From Comamonas avium (GTDB lineage Bacteria > Pseudomonadota > Gammaproteobacteria > Burkholderiales > Burkholderiaceae_C): DNA of 64,000 bases. The stretch lies in contig NZ_JACSQK010000006.1 of assembly GCF_014836675.1 (NCBI RefSeq), positions 50,321 to 114,320 on the forward strand, in the 5' to 3' direction. Under the pieces are notes generated by a model. That model did no database searches. It had not been told where the DNA came from and worked only from the letters and a program-made list of their open reading frames with translations. Numbering within the stretch: the first letter of the stretch is position 1; each line of letters starts with the position of its first letter. The position numbers and the translations under genes are program-made. This document shows positions 17,372 through 26,305 of this stretch, piece by piece.

Positions 17372-19114
17372 TTAGTCGACCAGAGCAGCTATTTTGGGGT
17401 GGTGCTCACGCATGCTTTCCATCTTGTGTTCATGGCTGATGGGGCGAGCCATAGTGAGTGGGGCGGCTGCAGGCACCAGTGAGTGCGTTAGAGCCGCAGC
17501 CTCTTCAGCGCTGGGAGCTACCTTGAAGCGCTGGACCAGCTCGCGCAAATGCTCGGACTGCTCGCGCAGGCTGTGCGCAGCAGCAGCGCTTTGCTCAACC
17601 AGCGCTGCGTTTTGCTGCGTCATCTGGTCCAGAGAGCCCACGGCCTCGTTGACTTGGGCCACCCCGTCGCGCTGCTCAGCAGCATTGGTGTTGATGGTCT
17701 GCATCACTTCTGTCACGCGGTGAATAGATTGCACCACCTCGGTCATGGTGGTACCTGCGTCTTGGACCAGACGTGCACCATCGGCCATGCGGCTCACTGA
17801 GTCCTGAATCAGCTGCTTGATTTCTTTGGCTGCCTGGGCGCTGCGCTGTGCCAGAGTGCGCACTTCGGCAGCCACTACGGCAAAACCACGGCCTTGCTCG
17901 CCCGCGCGGGCGGCCTCTACCGCAGCGTTCAGGGCCAGGATATTGGTCTGAAAAGCAATGCCATCAATCACGCCAATGATGTCGGCAATCTTCTGGCTGC
18001 GGCTGTGGATGTCGGTCATGGTCTCCACCACTTCATGGACCACTGTACCGCCGCGCTGCGCAATGCCCGAAGCTTGCTGGGCCAGACCTGCTGCCTGCTG
18101 GGCGCTGGAGGCGGTGTCTTTCAAGGTGTGCGTCAGCTGCATGATGGCGGCGGCCGCTTGCTGTAGATGGCTTGAAGTGATCTCGGTGCGCTGCGACAGG
18201 TCCTGATTGCCAGAAGCGATCTCGCTGCTGGCCAGGCTGATGGCATCACCACTTTGGCGCACATCGTTCATCATGCTCGACAGTGACAGGCTCATGCGCT
18301 GCAGCGATTGCAGCAACTGTCCGAATTCATCACGGCGCTCTTCGTGGGAGCGGGGGCGCAAGTCCCCCTCGGCAATACGCTCGGCAATGTGATTGGCCTC
18401 TTGCATGGAGCGGCGGATATTGCCAATCAGCAGATAGGCTCCCACCGCGATACCCAGCAGCAAAAACACCATGTTGATGGCCGCTGTTCGAACCACCCCC
18501 TGGCGGGCAGCGCCCATGTCTGCACGCATCTGCGCCAGGTTCTGGGCTTGCTGGTGTACGTACTGGTTCAGCGCCTGGGTGTAAGCATCAGCGGCTGCTC
18601 GGAAACTGCTGCGTGCGGCCTCGCGTGCTTCATCGGTTTGGCCACGGTCCTTGAATGACTGGGCATGTGTGCTTTGCGTTTGCATGGCTTGGCGTAACTG
18701 GGCCAGTTGCTGCAGATGTGCCTGATCTTGGCTGCTGGCGCTGCTGGCGCTGCTGGCGCTGCTGGCGCTGCTGGCGCTGCTGGCGCTGCTGGCGCTGCTG
18801 GCGCTGCTGGCTTGCAGCATCTGTTGCAGCGCTTGAATGTTCTGGTCTGTCTGCGCAATTTGCGTGCTCAACTCAGCGGCGTCTTGTGGATCGCTGCTTG
18901 CCAGCGCTGCCTGTGTGCGCACGATGTTGACTTGCGACAGCGCACCCCATTGAGAAGCCTGGTCCAGCCGCTGCGACAGCAAGCTGTCTTGCTGGTTGAA
19001 TTTCTTCTGGTGTGCAGCTGAGTTGTAGCCAGCATGGCCAATGATGATGACCGCGCCAATCACAATGCTGGCAACGCCGAGCCAAAGCTTTTTTGTGACG
19101 CTGATGTGCTTCAT
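17372..19114 (-). CDS. Methyl-accepting chemotaxis protein with repeat-bearing sensor domain
   Basis: This is a 580-residue transmembrane chemoreceptor. TM1 is at about 12-30 ([19 protein letters not shown]) and the periplasmic four-helix-bundle-like sensor runs to about 210. TM2 ([21 protein letters not shown]) is followed by HAMP, and the cytoplasmic signalling hairpin contains [41 protein letters not shown]. It passes ligand signals to CheA/CheW. The periplasmic domain carries nine Ser-Ser-Ala triplets encoded by a perfect 9-bp repeat. No CheR pentapeptide is at the C-terminus. It is divergent from the cytochrome c gene. The ligand is unknown. Confidence 0.95.
   Translation of the reverse strand: MKHISVTKKLWLGVASIVIGAVIIIGHAGYNSAAHQKKFNQQDSLLSQRLDQASQWGALSQVNIVRTQAALASSDPQDAAELSTQIAQTDQNIQALQQMLQASSASSASSASSASSASSASSASSASSQDQAHLQQLAQLRQAMQTQSTHAQSFKDRGQTDEAREAARSSFRAAADAYTQALNQYVHQQAQNLAQMRADMGAARQGVVRTAAINMVFLLLGIAVGAYLLIGNIRRSMQEANHIAERIAEGDLRPRSHEERRDEFGQLLQSLQRMSLSLSSMMNDVRQSGDAISLASSEIASGNQDLSQRTEITSSHLQQAAAAIMQLTHTLKDTASSAQQAAGLAQQASGIAQRGGTVVHEVVETMTDIHSRSQKIADIIGVIDGIAFQTNILALNAAVEAARAGEQGRGFAVVAAEVRTLAQRSAQAAKEIKQLIQDSVSRMADGARLVQDAGTTMTEVVQSIHRVTEVMQTINTNAAEQRDGVAQVNEAVGSLDQMTQQNAALVEQSAAAAHSLREQSEHLRELVQRFKVAPSAEEAAALTHSLVPAAAPLTMARPISHEHKMESMREHHPKIAALVD
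18731..18811 (-). repeat. Nine perfect 9-bp tandem repeats inside a chemoreceptor gene
   Basis: The plus strand shows GCTGCTGGC repeated nine times without error over 81 bp. On the coding strand it encodes a Ser/Ala low-complexity run in the periplasmic sensor domain. Because the unit is three codons, copy-number changes keep the frame and would only lengthen or shorten the linker. Confidence 0.95.
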
Positions 19115-19378
19115 GGCGGTCTCTCTTGAACGGGGTAGATGTGTAATGCTTTAAAAAGCACGGTCGTGCGAAACCGTAGTTGAAACTAAATGTGAATGCT
19201 TTCGTATTGGGGCATACGCGCATTGCTGGCGGTCTTTGCCTCAGTTTGAGGGCGAAGATTGCGGGCTTTGGCAAGCGGCTAGATCAAGCTTTGGAGAGCT
19301 AGCGGATGAGGCTGGTAATACCTGGCGATGTGCAGATAATGAATTGGTTCTATGTTGCTGCACGCCCCGGATTTACTC

Positions 19379-20062
19379 ATGAATTTGCGCTTTTCTGCCT
19401 CGCTGCATGCCTGCTTTCAAACTGTTGTGAGTGCAGCACTGCTGTCTGTTGTGCTATGGCCTGTGGCGTATGCGCAGCCAGGCAAGCAGATCACGCAGGC
19501 CGAGTTGCAGGCGCGTTTGCTGGAAGCCAAAACCAATCCTGAGGTTGAGCAAAAGCTCTATGCCGTTGGCCGCAAAGTGGCCGCTGTGTGTGCCAATTGC
19601 CACGCAGACCAGAACGGGACAGCGATTTTGGAAGTGCCTTATCTGGATGGGCAAAATCCAGCGTATCTGGTCGAGCAGATTCGCCAGTTTTCTCAGGGCC
19701 TGCGCAAAAACACCTTCATGGAAGGCATTTTGAAAGCCATGAACCGCGACGAAATGGTGGGCATGGTGTTGTTCTACGAAAAAGAAAAACTGCCACCCCG
19801 TGCAGCGAAAGATACGGCCATGCTGCAAAAGGGCAGGGCGTATTACGAGCGGGTCTGCATCAACTGCCATGCGGCAGATGGTCATGGCAATGAGCAATTG
19901 CCGCGCATTGCGGGCCAGCACTATGGCTACGTCAATTTGACGCTCAAACGCTATCGCGACAGCAGCGACGTGCGTGCCAATGCCAACATGGCCTTTGTGA
20001 CCAAGGGCATGTCTGACCAGGACATTCAAGCGGTGGCAACTTATCTGGAAACCATGCCTTAA
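19379..20062 (+). CDS. Periplasmic diheme cytochrome c (c4-like)
   Basis: This is a 227-residue electron carrier exported to the periplasm. I chose ATG 19379, which gives a clean signal peptide (to about residue 32, VVSAALLSVVLWPVAYAQ); the longer frame begins at 19352. Two heme-binding motifs are seen, C71-A-N-C-H75 and C160-I-N-C-H164, each in its own cytochrome c domain with later axial Met candidates. Two tandem domains of this size are typical of cytochrome c4, which feeds terminal oxidases. A hairpin terminator follows the gene and murI starts about 140 bp later. Confidence 0.92.
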   Translation: MNLRFSASLHACFQTVVSAALLSVVLWPVAYAQPGKQITQAELQARLLEAKTNPEVEQKLYAVGRKVAAVCANCHADQNGTAILEVPYLDGQNPAYLVEQIRQFSQGLRKNTFMEGILKAMNRDEMVGMVLFYEKEKLPPRAAKDTAMLQKGRAYYERVCINCHAADGHGNEQLPRIAGQHYGYVNLTLKRYRDSSDVRANANMAFVTKGMSDQDIQAVATYLETMP

Positions 20063-20086
20063 ACGGCTGCCTTGCAAAAGTTTCAC

Positions 20087-20117
20087 AACCCCTGCATGGT
20101 TTGCGCCAGCAGGGGTT
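20087..20117 (+). terminator. Terminator after cytochrome c gene
   Basis: A perfect 9-bp stem AACCCCTGC/GCAGGGGTT (20087-20095 with 20109-20117) is followed by TGTTTC. It lies 25 bp after the stop codon. Confidence 0.6.
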
Positions 20118-20199
20118 TGTTTCTGGTGCTGTGGCAAGGCGTGCTCGGGCAGGCGCATACTTGGCAGATTGTTGTATATCCACCTTCATTTTTTGCACC

Positions 20200-21093
20200 A
20201 TGACTTTGGCGGCATCGCCCATTGGCGTTTTTGACAGCGGTATTGGCGGCTTGAGCGTGCTGCAGGCTTTGCGGCACGAGCTGCCCCATGAGCACTTTGT
20301 CTATCTGGCAGACAGTGGGAATGCACCGTATGGCGAGCGCGGAGACGATTTTGTACAGGCGCGCACGCACGCTATTGCGCAGCACCTGCGCTCGAAACAC
20401 GGCATCAAAGCGTTGGTGATTGCCTGCAACACGGCCACGGCAGCGGCGGTGGAGTCTTTGCGCAGCTTCATGCCAGATTTGCCATTGATCGGGGTGGAGC
20501 CCGCGATCAAGCCCGCCAGCACATCCAGCCAAACCCAGCATGTTGGGGTAATTGCCACGCGAGGCACGGTGGAAAGCCGCCGGTTTAAAAAATTGCTGGC
20601 TGAATATGGCCAGCATGTGCACTTTCATGTGCAAGCCTGTGATGGTCTGGCGCGCGCCATTGAATGGAGCACTTTGCAGCAACCCAAAGCAGAAGGCGAA
20701 GTGACAGAAATTGAAGCGCTGAGCGCCCGCTACATCAGTGATTTAGGCCAATTCGGTTTAAAAACTGGTGAGATGGATGCACTGGTGCTGGGTTGCACGC
20801 ACTACATCTTTATCAAGGACGAGTTGCGCGCCTTGCTGGGGCCTGAGGTGCTGCTGATTGATACGGGTGCAGCGGTAGCGCGGCAGACCCGGCGTTTGCT
20901 GGACACGACGATGGCCTTGCGTGCTGAACCTGCGCAGTTGCCGTTGCAGTTGCAGTCACAGTTGCCGCTGCAGCCCATAGCGAGTGCCGAGCAGATACAG
21001 CTGATGACGACAGGGCAGGTGGCATCGCTGCAGGCTGCGGCCCAGCGCTGGCTGGATTTACCCGCCAGCTGCTGCACGACAGTGGATGTTTAG
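20200..21093 (+). CDS. murI: Glutamate racemase
   Basis: This is a 298-residue cofactor-independent enzyme making D-glutamate for peptidoglycan. I chose ATG 20200, because the family start PIGVFDSGIGGLSVLQAL follows directly; an upstream open frame from 20101 runs through the preceding terminator region. The catalytic cysteines are Cys76 in ACNTATA and Cys199 in LGCTHY. The C-terminal 35 residues are rich in Leu-Pro-Leu-Gln repeats and look like a lineage-specific tail. It ends convergent to the Lrp gene. Confidence 0.96.
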   Translation: MTLAASPIGVFDSGIGGLSVLQALRHELPHEHFVYLADSGNAPYGERGDDFVQARTHAIAQHLRSKHGIKALVIACNTATAAAVESLRSFMPDLPLIGVEPAIKPASTSSQTQHVGVIATRGTVESRRFKKLLAEYGQHVHFHVQACDGLARAIEWSTLQQPKAEGEVTEIEALSARYISDLGQFGLKTGEMDALVLGCTHYIFIKDELRALLGPEVLLIDTGAAVARQTRRLLDTTMALRAEPAQLPLQLQSQLPLQPIASAEQIQLMTTGQVASLQAAAQRWLDLPASCCTTVDV

Positions 21094-21164
21094 GCTGTTG
21101 ATTTTTAAAAGTTGATCTTTAACGCTTGATGCACAGGCATTTGAAGCGCTTTTGACTCGCATCT

Positions 21165-21623
21165 CTATCCCGCCATGGCCGCTGTCAGTGGCCGGTTGGC
21201 CACAACGTCTTTCATCACCAGGGTCGAAGTCATGCGGTGCATGCCAGGCAGTGTGGTGAGGCGTTCATCGTAAAAGCGCTGAAAGGCCGACAGGTCGCGC
21301 ACCACTACGTGCAGTAAATAGTCGGGTTCGCCAAACAGGCGCTGCGCCTGAATGACATTGTCCAGCGCCGCCACCGCTTGCTCAAATTCAGCCACAGCCT
21401 TGCTGCCAGTAAGAGTCACAAAAACCAGAGCGGCAAATTCCAGCCCCAGAGAGCGTGCATCCAGCTGTGCGCGATAGCCACGGATGACGCCGCAGTCCTC
21501 CAGTGCCCGCACGCGCCGATGGCAAGGCGAGAGGCTGAGCCCGACACGCTCAGACAGCTCTGTGACCGTTAATCGGCCATCGCCTTCAAGCTGTGCAAGA
21601 ATTTTTCTGTCTAAGGCATCCAT
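21165..21623 (-). CDS. Lrp/AsnC-family transcriptional regulator
   Basis: This is a 152-residue regulator. The N-terminal HTH is LDRKILAQLEGDGRLTVTELSERVGLSLSPCHRRVRALEDCGVIRGY. The C-terminal RAM ligand domain includes AALVFVTLTG, FGEPDYLLHVVVRDL and the end LPGMHRMTSTLVMKDV. It lies head-to-head with a LysE-type exporter gene about 105 bp away, the usual arrangement where an Lrp protein senses an amino acid and induces its export. Confidence 0.95.
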   Translation of the reverse strand: MDALDRKILAQLEGDGRLTVTELSERVGLSLSPCHRRVRALEDCGVIRGYRAQLDARSLGLEFAALVFVTLTGSKAVAEFEQAVAALDNVIQAQRLFGEPDYLLHVVVRDLSAFQRFYDERLTTLPGMHRMTSTLVMKDVVANRPLTAAMAG

Positions 21624-21728
21624 GGGGTGAAATCTTCTAATTTAGAAAATCAAACAGGAAATTATTGAAAGCACATTGTGCAAGAAGCTTCATATCCTTG
21701 CTGCTTTCTATTGCTGTGTGAGTATCTT

Positions 21729-22364
21729 GTGTCAGTGTCAGTTATTGCTGCTTTTTGGCTGGTTTCTTTTCTGCTGGTGATCACGCCAGGTGCCGACTGG
21801 GCGTATGCCATTTCTGCAGGCTTGCGAGGGCGCACACAGGTGGCTCCAGCCGTTGTGGGGCTGGCTGCCGGGGCCATGCTGGCGACCGTCGCCGTAGCTG
21901 CGGGAGTGGGCGCCTTGGTAGCCCAGCACCCCGCGCTGCTTACGGTGATGACGCTTGTGGGTGCTGCGTATTTGCTGTGGCTGGGTGTGGCCATGCTGCG
22001 CAAGCCTTCTACAGCCACAGTTGCTGCGGCCCAGGTCCACGACTCGCCATGGCGCTGGATGGCCAGGGGTGCCTGTGTGAGTGGCCTGAACCCCAAGCTG
22101 CTGTTACTGCTGCTGGCTTTGCTGCCGCAGTTTGTGCAGCAAACGGCACCTTGGTCGGTGGCGCTGCAAATTGTGGCCTTGGGGGGCGTACATGCAGCCA
22201 GCTGCTGCGTGGTTTACATGGGCGTCGGTCTGGGCTCGCAGCGGGTGTTGGGGGCACGCCCTGTGGCTGCGTTGTGGGTGTCGCGCTTGTCGGGTGTGCT
22301 GATGGTCGGTATTGCGATGATGCTGATTGCTGAGCGTGCCTGGCATGGCACGCAGGGCGGGTAA
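21729..22364 (+). CDS. LysE-family amino acid exporter
   Basis: This is an inner-membrane translocator of about 211 residues with five to six helices. The family start SVIAAFWLVSFLLVITPGADWAYAISAGLRGR is clear. No ATG fits, so I place the start at GTG 21729; GTG 21735 is possible, and a frame to 21678 exists. The loop RGACVSGLNPKLLLLLLALLPQFV is the LysE/RhtB signature. It is paired divergently with an Lrp regulator. The substrate is probably an amino acid of the threonine/homoserine/leucine type. Confidence 0.9.
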   Translation: MSVSVIAAFWLVSFLLVITPGADWAYAISAGLRGRTQVAPAVVGLAAGAMLATVAVAAGVGALVAQHPALLTVMTLVGAAYLLWLGVAMLRKPSTATVAAAQVHDSPWRWMARGACVSGLNPKLLLLLLALLPQFVQQTAPWSVALQIVALGGVHAASCCVVYMGVGLGSQRVLGARPVAALWVSRLSGVLMVGIAMMLIAERAWHGTQGG

Positions 22365-22401
22365 GGCTGCTGTGCCAGGGATGGGTAATGAAAGCCGCAT
22401 C

Positions 22402-22431
22402 AAAAAAGCGCTCTGACGGAGCGCTTTTTTT
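22402..22431. terminator. Bidirectional terminator between lysE-type and nuclease genes
   Basis: The stem GCGCTC/GAGCGC (22408-22413 with 22419-22424) is flanked by A6 on the left and T7 on the right, so it can serve both convergent genes. Confidence 0.9.
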
Positions 22432-22447
22432 GCAGGGGCCTGCGGCC

Positions 22448-23269
22448 TTACTTAGGCTGGATGCCGGGCAAAAACTCAATGCCCGTGCGCTCAACCAGTT
22501 CGCTGTAGCTGATGGGCTTGCTGATGCGCTCATCGTCGCGATTGGCCTGCCAGTGCGCCCATGCGCGGTTGGTCTCGGCGTCGTAGACCAGCTTGTACAA
22601 ATAAGCGGGCACAGCCACCTGATTGCCACCTACGGTGGCGGGCTGTGGTTCATACACGGGGCCTGTAATGATGAAGACATCACCTTTGGCGCGGCTGGCG
22701 TAACGACGGGTGTCTTTTTCAATGTGTGCCCAGGGGCCGCTGTTTTGCTTGATGGACTGGGGCACCATATTGGCCAGCGAGAAGCTTTGCGCCATGGCCT
22801 GAGCTGTGGGCATGTCGGCAGCAGGGGCCATATGCCCGCGAGAGTATCCAGAGCCTTTGTAGTCACTCAGCTCAGCGCGCTCGGCACGCGGCAGGCGCGC
22901 ATCGGCGTAAAACTTGTTGGTGCGTTTTTCGTTGGCATCGGCAACCAGGGCCTTGTTCATGCGCTGTGCCACAAACAGGGGGGTGCGGGTGCTGCCGTTG
23001 TGCAAAATGGCAAAGGCATCAAAGCACAGCTCACGCAGCTTGGGCTGGGCATGCACCACTGGTGGTACACCCGTCGCAAAGAACTGGCGGCAGTCTTGAA
23101 AACGACTGCCGGCCGCAGCAGGCACCGGGGCTGTCTTGGCTGGGGCCGTGGTGCTGGTGGTGGACTGGGGAGGGGATGTATTGCCTAAACAGGCGCTGAG
23201 CAATGCAGCGCCCAGAGCGGATGCCACAACAGCGCGTGCACTGCGCGCTGAGAACTTTTTAAAAATCAC
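22448..23269 (-). CDS. DNA/RNA non-specific endonuclease, predicted lipoprotein
   Basis: This is a 273-residue protein of the NucA/EndoG beta-beta-alpha-metal family. The N-terminus carries a lipobox (ALLSAC, Cys27), followed by a Thr/Pro/Ala-rich linker, so it is probably anchored in an envelope membrane. The catalytic motif reads YSRGHMAPAADM with His146 as general base; the usual first residue is Asp (DRGH), here Ser. The downstream SLANMVPQ segment supplies the metal-binding Asn region and FIITGPVY follows. Envelope nucleases scavenge extracellular DNA, but an antibacterial or uptake role is also possible. Confidence 0.9.
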   Translation of the reverse strand: MIFKKFSARSARAVVASALGAALLSACLGNTSPPQSTTSTTAPAKTAPVPAAAGSRFQDCRQFFATGVPPVVHAQPKLRELCFDAFAILHNGSTRTPLFVAQRMNKALVADANEKRTNKFYADARLPRAERAELSDYKGSGYSRGHMAPAADMPTAQAMAQSFSLANMVPQSIKQNSGPWAHIEKDTRRYASRAKGDVFIITGPVYEPQPATVGGNQVAVPAYLYKLVYDAETNRAWAHWQANRDDERISKPISYSELVERTGIEFLPGIQPK

Positions 23270-23272
23270 TGA

Positions 23273-23323
23273 AATCCCTTGCAGCCTCTATGGCTGGTGT
23301 TCACAAATCAATAGCAAGGGATT
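23273..23323 (-). repeat. 10-bp inverted repeat in the nuclease gene leader
   Basis: AATCCCTTGC (23273-23282) and GCAAGGGATT (23314-23323) form a perfect inverted repeat with a 31-nt loop. It is between hslR and the nuclease start codon at 23269, so it would fold in the leader or terminate hslR. There is no long T tract. Confidence 0.4.
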
Positions 23324-23377
23324 GAAACAGTTTTCGATAAAAGGTTCCGACGAATGGTTATCTATTGCAGCAAGGCA

Positions 23378-23812
23378 TCACTTGCCGTCCCAGCTGGCGC
23401 TCCAGCGGTCATCCCACTGGTGGCGCGTGCGCTCAATCTCGCGGCGGTCACGCTTGGTGGGGCGGCCATCGTGCTGCAGGGCAATGGTGCTGGCCGGCTC
23501 TGGGGCCAGCCGATGTTCTTCGGCCAGACGCTCGCGTTCGGCCATGCTCTCGGGGGTTTCTGCATAAAGCTGCTGGGCCACAGGGGCAGGGCCGCGCATG
23601 GCGCTCAGCCCCAGCACCTTGACGGTTTTGGGCACATTGCCCTGGCGCAGCATGATGGTGTCACCCACACGCACCTCGCGTGATGCCTTGGCCGCTGCTG
23701 CGTTGACGGTGACACGGTTTTTACTGATTTGCTCCACGGCCAGGCTGCGGGTTTTGTAAAAACGGGCAGCCCACAGCCATTTGTCTAAGCGCATGGAAGA
23801 ATTTTCAGTCAT
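23378..23812 (-). CDS. hslR: S4-domain RNA-binding protein Hsp15-like
   Basis: This is a 144-residue cytoplasmic protein. The S4 domain (about residues 7-70) starts MRLDKWLWAARFYKTRSLAVEQI and continues through NRVTVNAAAAKASREVRVGD, as in heat shock protein Hsp15, which binds stalled 50S subunits with attached tRNA. The basic C-terminus (GRPTKRDRREIERTR) is family-typical. The frame extends to 24406 without the S4 signature, so the start is taken at ATG 23812 (MTENSS) or six codons later. Confidence 0.9.
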   Translation of the reverse strand: MTENSSMRLDKWLWAARFYKTRSLAVEQISKNRVTVNAAAAKASREVRVGDTIMLRQGNVPKTVKVLGLSAMRGPAPVAQQLYAETPESMAERERLAEEHRLAPEPASTIALQHDGRPTKRDRREIERTRHQWDDRWSASWDGK

Positions 23813-24023
23813 GCCACTATTGTCAGGGAAGGCGATGTGCGCTGCCGTTCGTCGTGCATCTTTGCGCTGTGTCATACGGGTTTGTACCGGCTGCGCATGC
23901 GCCGATGAACGGGATGATGCGGCAGCCAAGCAAGCTTGATCCTGCGCAGAGCCTTTGCGTTGGGCAGGTGGCAGCCTTGGGCGTTGACTGAGTTGGTAAA
24001 GCAATCCAAAAAAGGTGTCTGAT

Positions 24024-24587
24024 ATGACCGAACAAGATGCAGCGCAGCCACTGGAGGGTGAGTCTGCGTTGTCTGCACACGCCGATTTGATAGCTGCCCG
24101 ATGGCAAACCGGTGTGGGCTTGGCCATTGCTTTGGTGGCTGTGCTACTGGCATGGGCCACCTGGCAGATTCCATCGCAGCCGCATGCGATGGATGGTGGT
24201 GCGCGCCTGGTGCCCGGTTTGTGTGCGGGCGCGTTGCTGCTGTGCGGACTATGGCTGGTGTGGGAGGCACGCCATGGCGGCTGGCGCCATGCGCCGGCCT
24301 TCAGCAGTGATGTCAGGGTGCAAGTGATCCCGTGGGTGTGGGTGAGTGCGGGCATTTTGCTCAGTGGCTTGCTGATGGCTCGCAGTGGCTTTGTGGTGGC
24401 TGCCACGCTGTGTTATGTGCTGGCATTGCAGGGCCTGCGGCTGGCTGCGCAACCGCAATTGCGTGTCAGCGTTCAACGCTGGGCAGGTGACCTGGCCACA
24501 GGGGCGCTGATTGCGTGCGTGGTGTATGCGCTTTTCACACAGGTCTTGGGCATTGATTTGCCAGCAGGGTGGTTGGCATGGAATTGA
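24024..24587 (+). CDS. tctB: Tripartite tricarboxylate transporter small subunit (TctB)
   Basis: This is a 187-residue inner-membrane protein with about four helices: VGLAIALVAVLLAWATWQI, LVPGLCAGALLLCGLWLVW, WVWVSAGILLSGLLMARSGFVVAATLCYVLALQGL, and the last near 165. AAGG at 24012-24015 supports ATG 24024 over the GTG at 24015. TctB pairs with TctA and a periplasmic receptor to import carboxylates with Na+ or H+. It overlaps tctA by 10 bp (ATGGAATTGA). No receptor gene adjoins it. Confidence 0.88.
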   Translation: MTEQDAAQPLEGESALSAHADLIAARWQTGVGLAIALVAVLLAWATWQIPSQPHAMDGGARLVPGLCAGALLLCGLWLVWEARHGGWRHAPAFSSDVRVQVIPWVWVSAGILLSGLLMARSGFVVAATLCYVLALQGLRLAAQPQLRVSVQRWAGDLATGALIACVVYALFTQVLGIDLPAGWLAWN

Positions 24588-26110
24588 TACACGCTTTGTG
24601 GCAAGGGCTGGCGGTGGCTACCACGCCAGAAAACCTCCTGTGGGCATTGGCGGGTTGTGTGCTGGGTACCGCCATGGGGGTGCTGCCGGGTTTTGGCCCT
24701 TCGGTGGCCATTGCGGTGCTGCTGCCCATGACGTTTCATGTGGATATCACGCAAGCTTTTATCTTCTTCATCGCCATTGCAGGCGGCGGAATGTATGGCG
24801 GCTCTACGGCGTCGATCGTGCTCAATACCCCCGGGGAAAGTGCCAGCATGGTCACGGCCATGGAAGGCAACCGCATGGCGTTGAACGGGCGAGCCGGGGT
24901 GGCGCTGGCCACTGCTGCCATTGGCTCTTTTGTTGCGGGTACGCTGGCGGCAGTGTTCGTGGTGTGGGCGGCGCCGTGGGTGGCAGGGGTGGCGCAAAAG
25001 CTTGGCCCTGCAGAAACATTCATGCTGATGGTGATGGCACTGGGCGCCGTCAGTGCCGCAATTGATAAAAGCACGTTGCGCGGGATGACAGCCTTGTTCA
25101 TCGGGTTGGCGCTGGCGTGTGTGGGCATTGAGTCCACCAGCGGAGCTGAGCGCTGGACCGCAGGCTGGCCTTTGCTGTATGACGGTATCGATATGGTGCT
25201 GGTGGCCGTGGGCCTGTTTGTGGTTGCCGAGGTGCTGCATGCCGCCATGTATGAAGGGCGTGTACGCAGCACGCTCAATACGGTGGGTCGAGTGCGCATG
25301 TCGCCCCAGGACTGGAAGCGATCCTGGCGACCATGGCTGCGTGGTACGGTGATCGGTACGCCGTTTGGCTGTGTGCCTGTGGGCGGTATTGATATGCCCA
25401 CCTATGTCAGTTATGCCTCTGAGCGCTATATGGTGCGCGAGCAGTACCGCAATGAATTTGGCAAAGAAGGTGCAATTGAAGGTGTCGCCGGGCCAGAAGC
25501 TGCGAACAACGCTACGGTGACGGCGGCATTGATTCCACTGCTCACCATGGGCATTCCCACCAGCAATACCACCGCCGTCATGCTGGGCGCTTTCCAGAAC
25601 TATGGGGTGATGCCGGGGCACCAGTGGTTTGCTGTCGGGCACGCGCTGGTGTGGGTGCTGATTGCGTCGCTGTTCATTGGCAATTTGATGCTGCTGGTGC
25701 TGAACCTGCCCATGGCACGCATGTGGACGTGGCTGCTGCGCATACCCCGCCCGCAGCGCTATGCAGCCATGCTGGTTCTGGCAACGGCGGGTGTGTATGG
25801 CATGCGCCAGAGCATGGGGGACGTGTTCATCATGTATGGACTGGGCTTGCTGGGTGTGGCCATGCGGCGCTTTGATTTCCCTTTGACGCCTTTGGTGGTC
25901 GGTCTGGCTCTGGGGCCGATGGCGGAAGTGCAGTTGCGGCAAGCCGTGGCGGTGGGCAATGGCAGCTTGGCTATTTTTGTCCAGCGGCCGTGGTCGCTGG
26001 CCTTGCTGGTTGTCGTGTTGCTGCTGGTGGTTGTGCCCAGAGCCTTGCAAGGCTGGGCCAACCGCCGCATGGCACAGGCACGTGCTTATGCGCAAGAGGA
26101 GGGGCTCTAA
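24578..26110 (+). CDS. tctA: Tripartite tricarboxylate transporter large subunit (TctA)
   Basis: This is a 510-residue membrane protein with about 11-12 helices. The conserved TctA blocks are seen: [28 protein letters not shown] near the start, [19 protein letters not shown] at about 68-86, and [12 protein letters not shown] with [18 protein letters not shown] in the second half. The start ATG at 24578 overlaps the tctB stop, implying translational coupling; the frame has a GTG three codons earlier. The usual third member, TctC/Bug, is missing here although three Bug genes are elsewhere in the window. A strong terminator follows. Confidence 0.96.
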   Translation: MELIHALWQGLAVATTPENLLWALAGCVLGTAMGVLPGFGPSVAIAVLLPMTFHVDITQAFIFFIAIAGGGMYGGSTASIVLNTPGESASMVTAMEGNRMALNGRAGVALATAAIGSFVAGTLAAVFVVWAAPWVAGVAQKLGPAETFMLMVMALGAVSAAIDKSTLRGMTALFIGLALACVGIESTSGAERWTAGWPLLYDGIDMVLVAVGLFVVAEVLHAAMYEGRVRSTLNTVGRVRMSPQDWKRSWRPWLRGTVIGTPFGCVPVGGIDMPTYVSYASERYMVREQYRNEFGKEGAIEGVAGPEAANNATVTAALIPLLTMGIPTSNTTAVMLGAFQNYGVMPGHQWFAVGHALVWVLIASLFIGNLMLLVLNLPMARMWTWLLRIPRPQRYAAMLVLATAGVYGMRQSMGDVFIMYGLGLLGVAMRRFDFPLTPLVVGLALGPMAEVQLRQAVAVGNGSLAIFVQRPWSLALLVVVLLLVVVPRALQGWANRRMAQARAYAQEEGL

Positions 26111-26254
26111 GAGCCGCTGGTGCCACCGTCGGTGCGCCGGTGCTTGGTGGCGTGATGCAGTGCTGGTTGTGTCTGTGGATGTGGGCGACTGCAAGACTTC
26201 CATTTGCGCAGCGTGTGGCCGCCTCAGCCTGAACAGATGTTCATGTGCACTGAC

Positions 26255-26288
26255 AAAAAAGGCCTTGGTACATGCCAAGGCCTTTTTT
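26255..26288. terminator. Bidirectional terminator between tctA and chemoreceptor genes
   Basis: GGCCTTGG/CCAAGGCC (26261-26268 with 26275-26282) is flanked by A6 and T6 with a TACATG loop. It serves convergent tctA and the minus-strand chemoreceptor. Confidence 0.9.
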
Positions 26289-26305
26289 GTGGAGGACGGA
26301 GAAAT

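Noticed and set aside
18568..18858. Pro/Ala and Gly/Ala repeat proteins in other frames
   Set aside because: They are alternate readings of the 9-bp repeat inside the chemoreceptor gene.
23314..23330. GGGATTGAAAC, resembling the end of some CRISPR repeats
   Set aside because: It occurs once, with no spacer array or cas genes; it is one arm of a local inverted repeat.
24473..26278. 601-codon minus-strand frame
   Set aside because: It is antisense to tctA, His/Gln-rich, without a ribosome site or motif; a shadow of GC-rich coding DNA.
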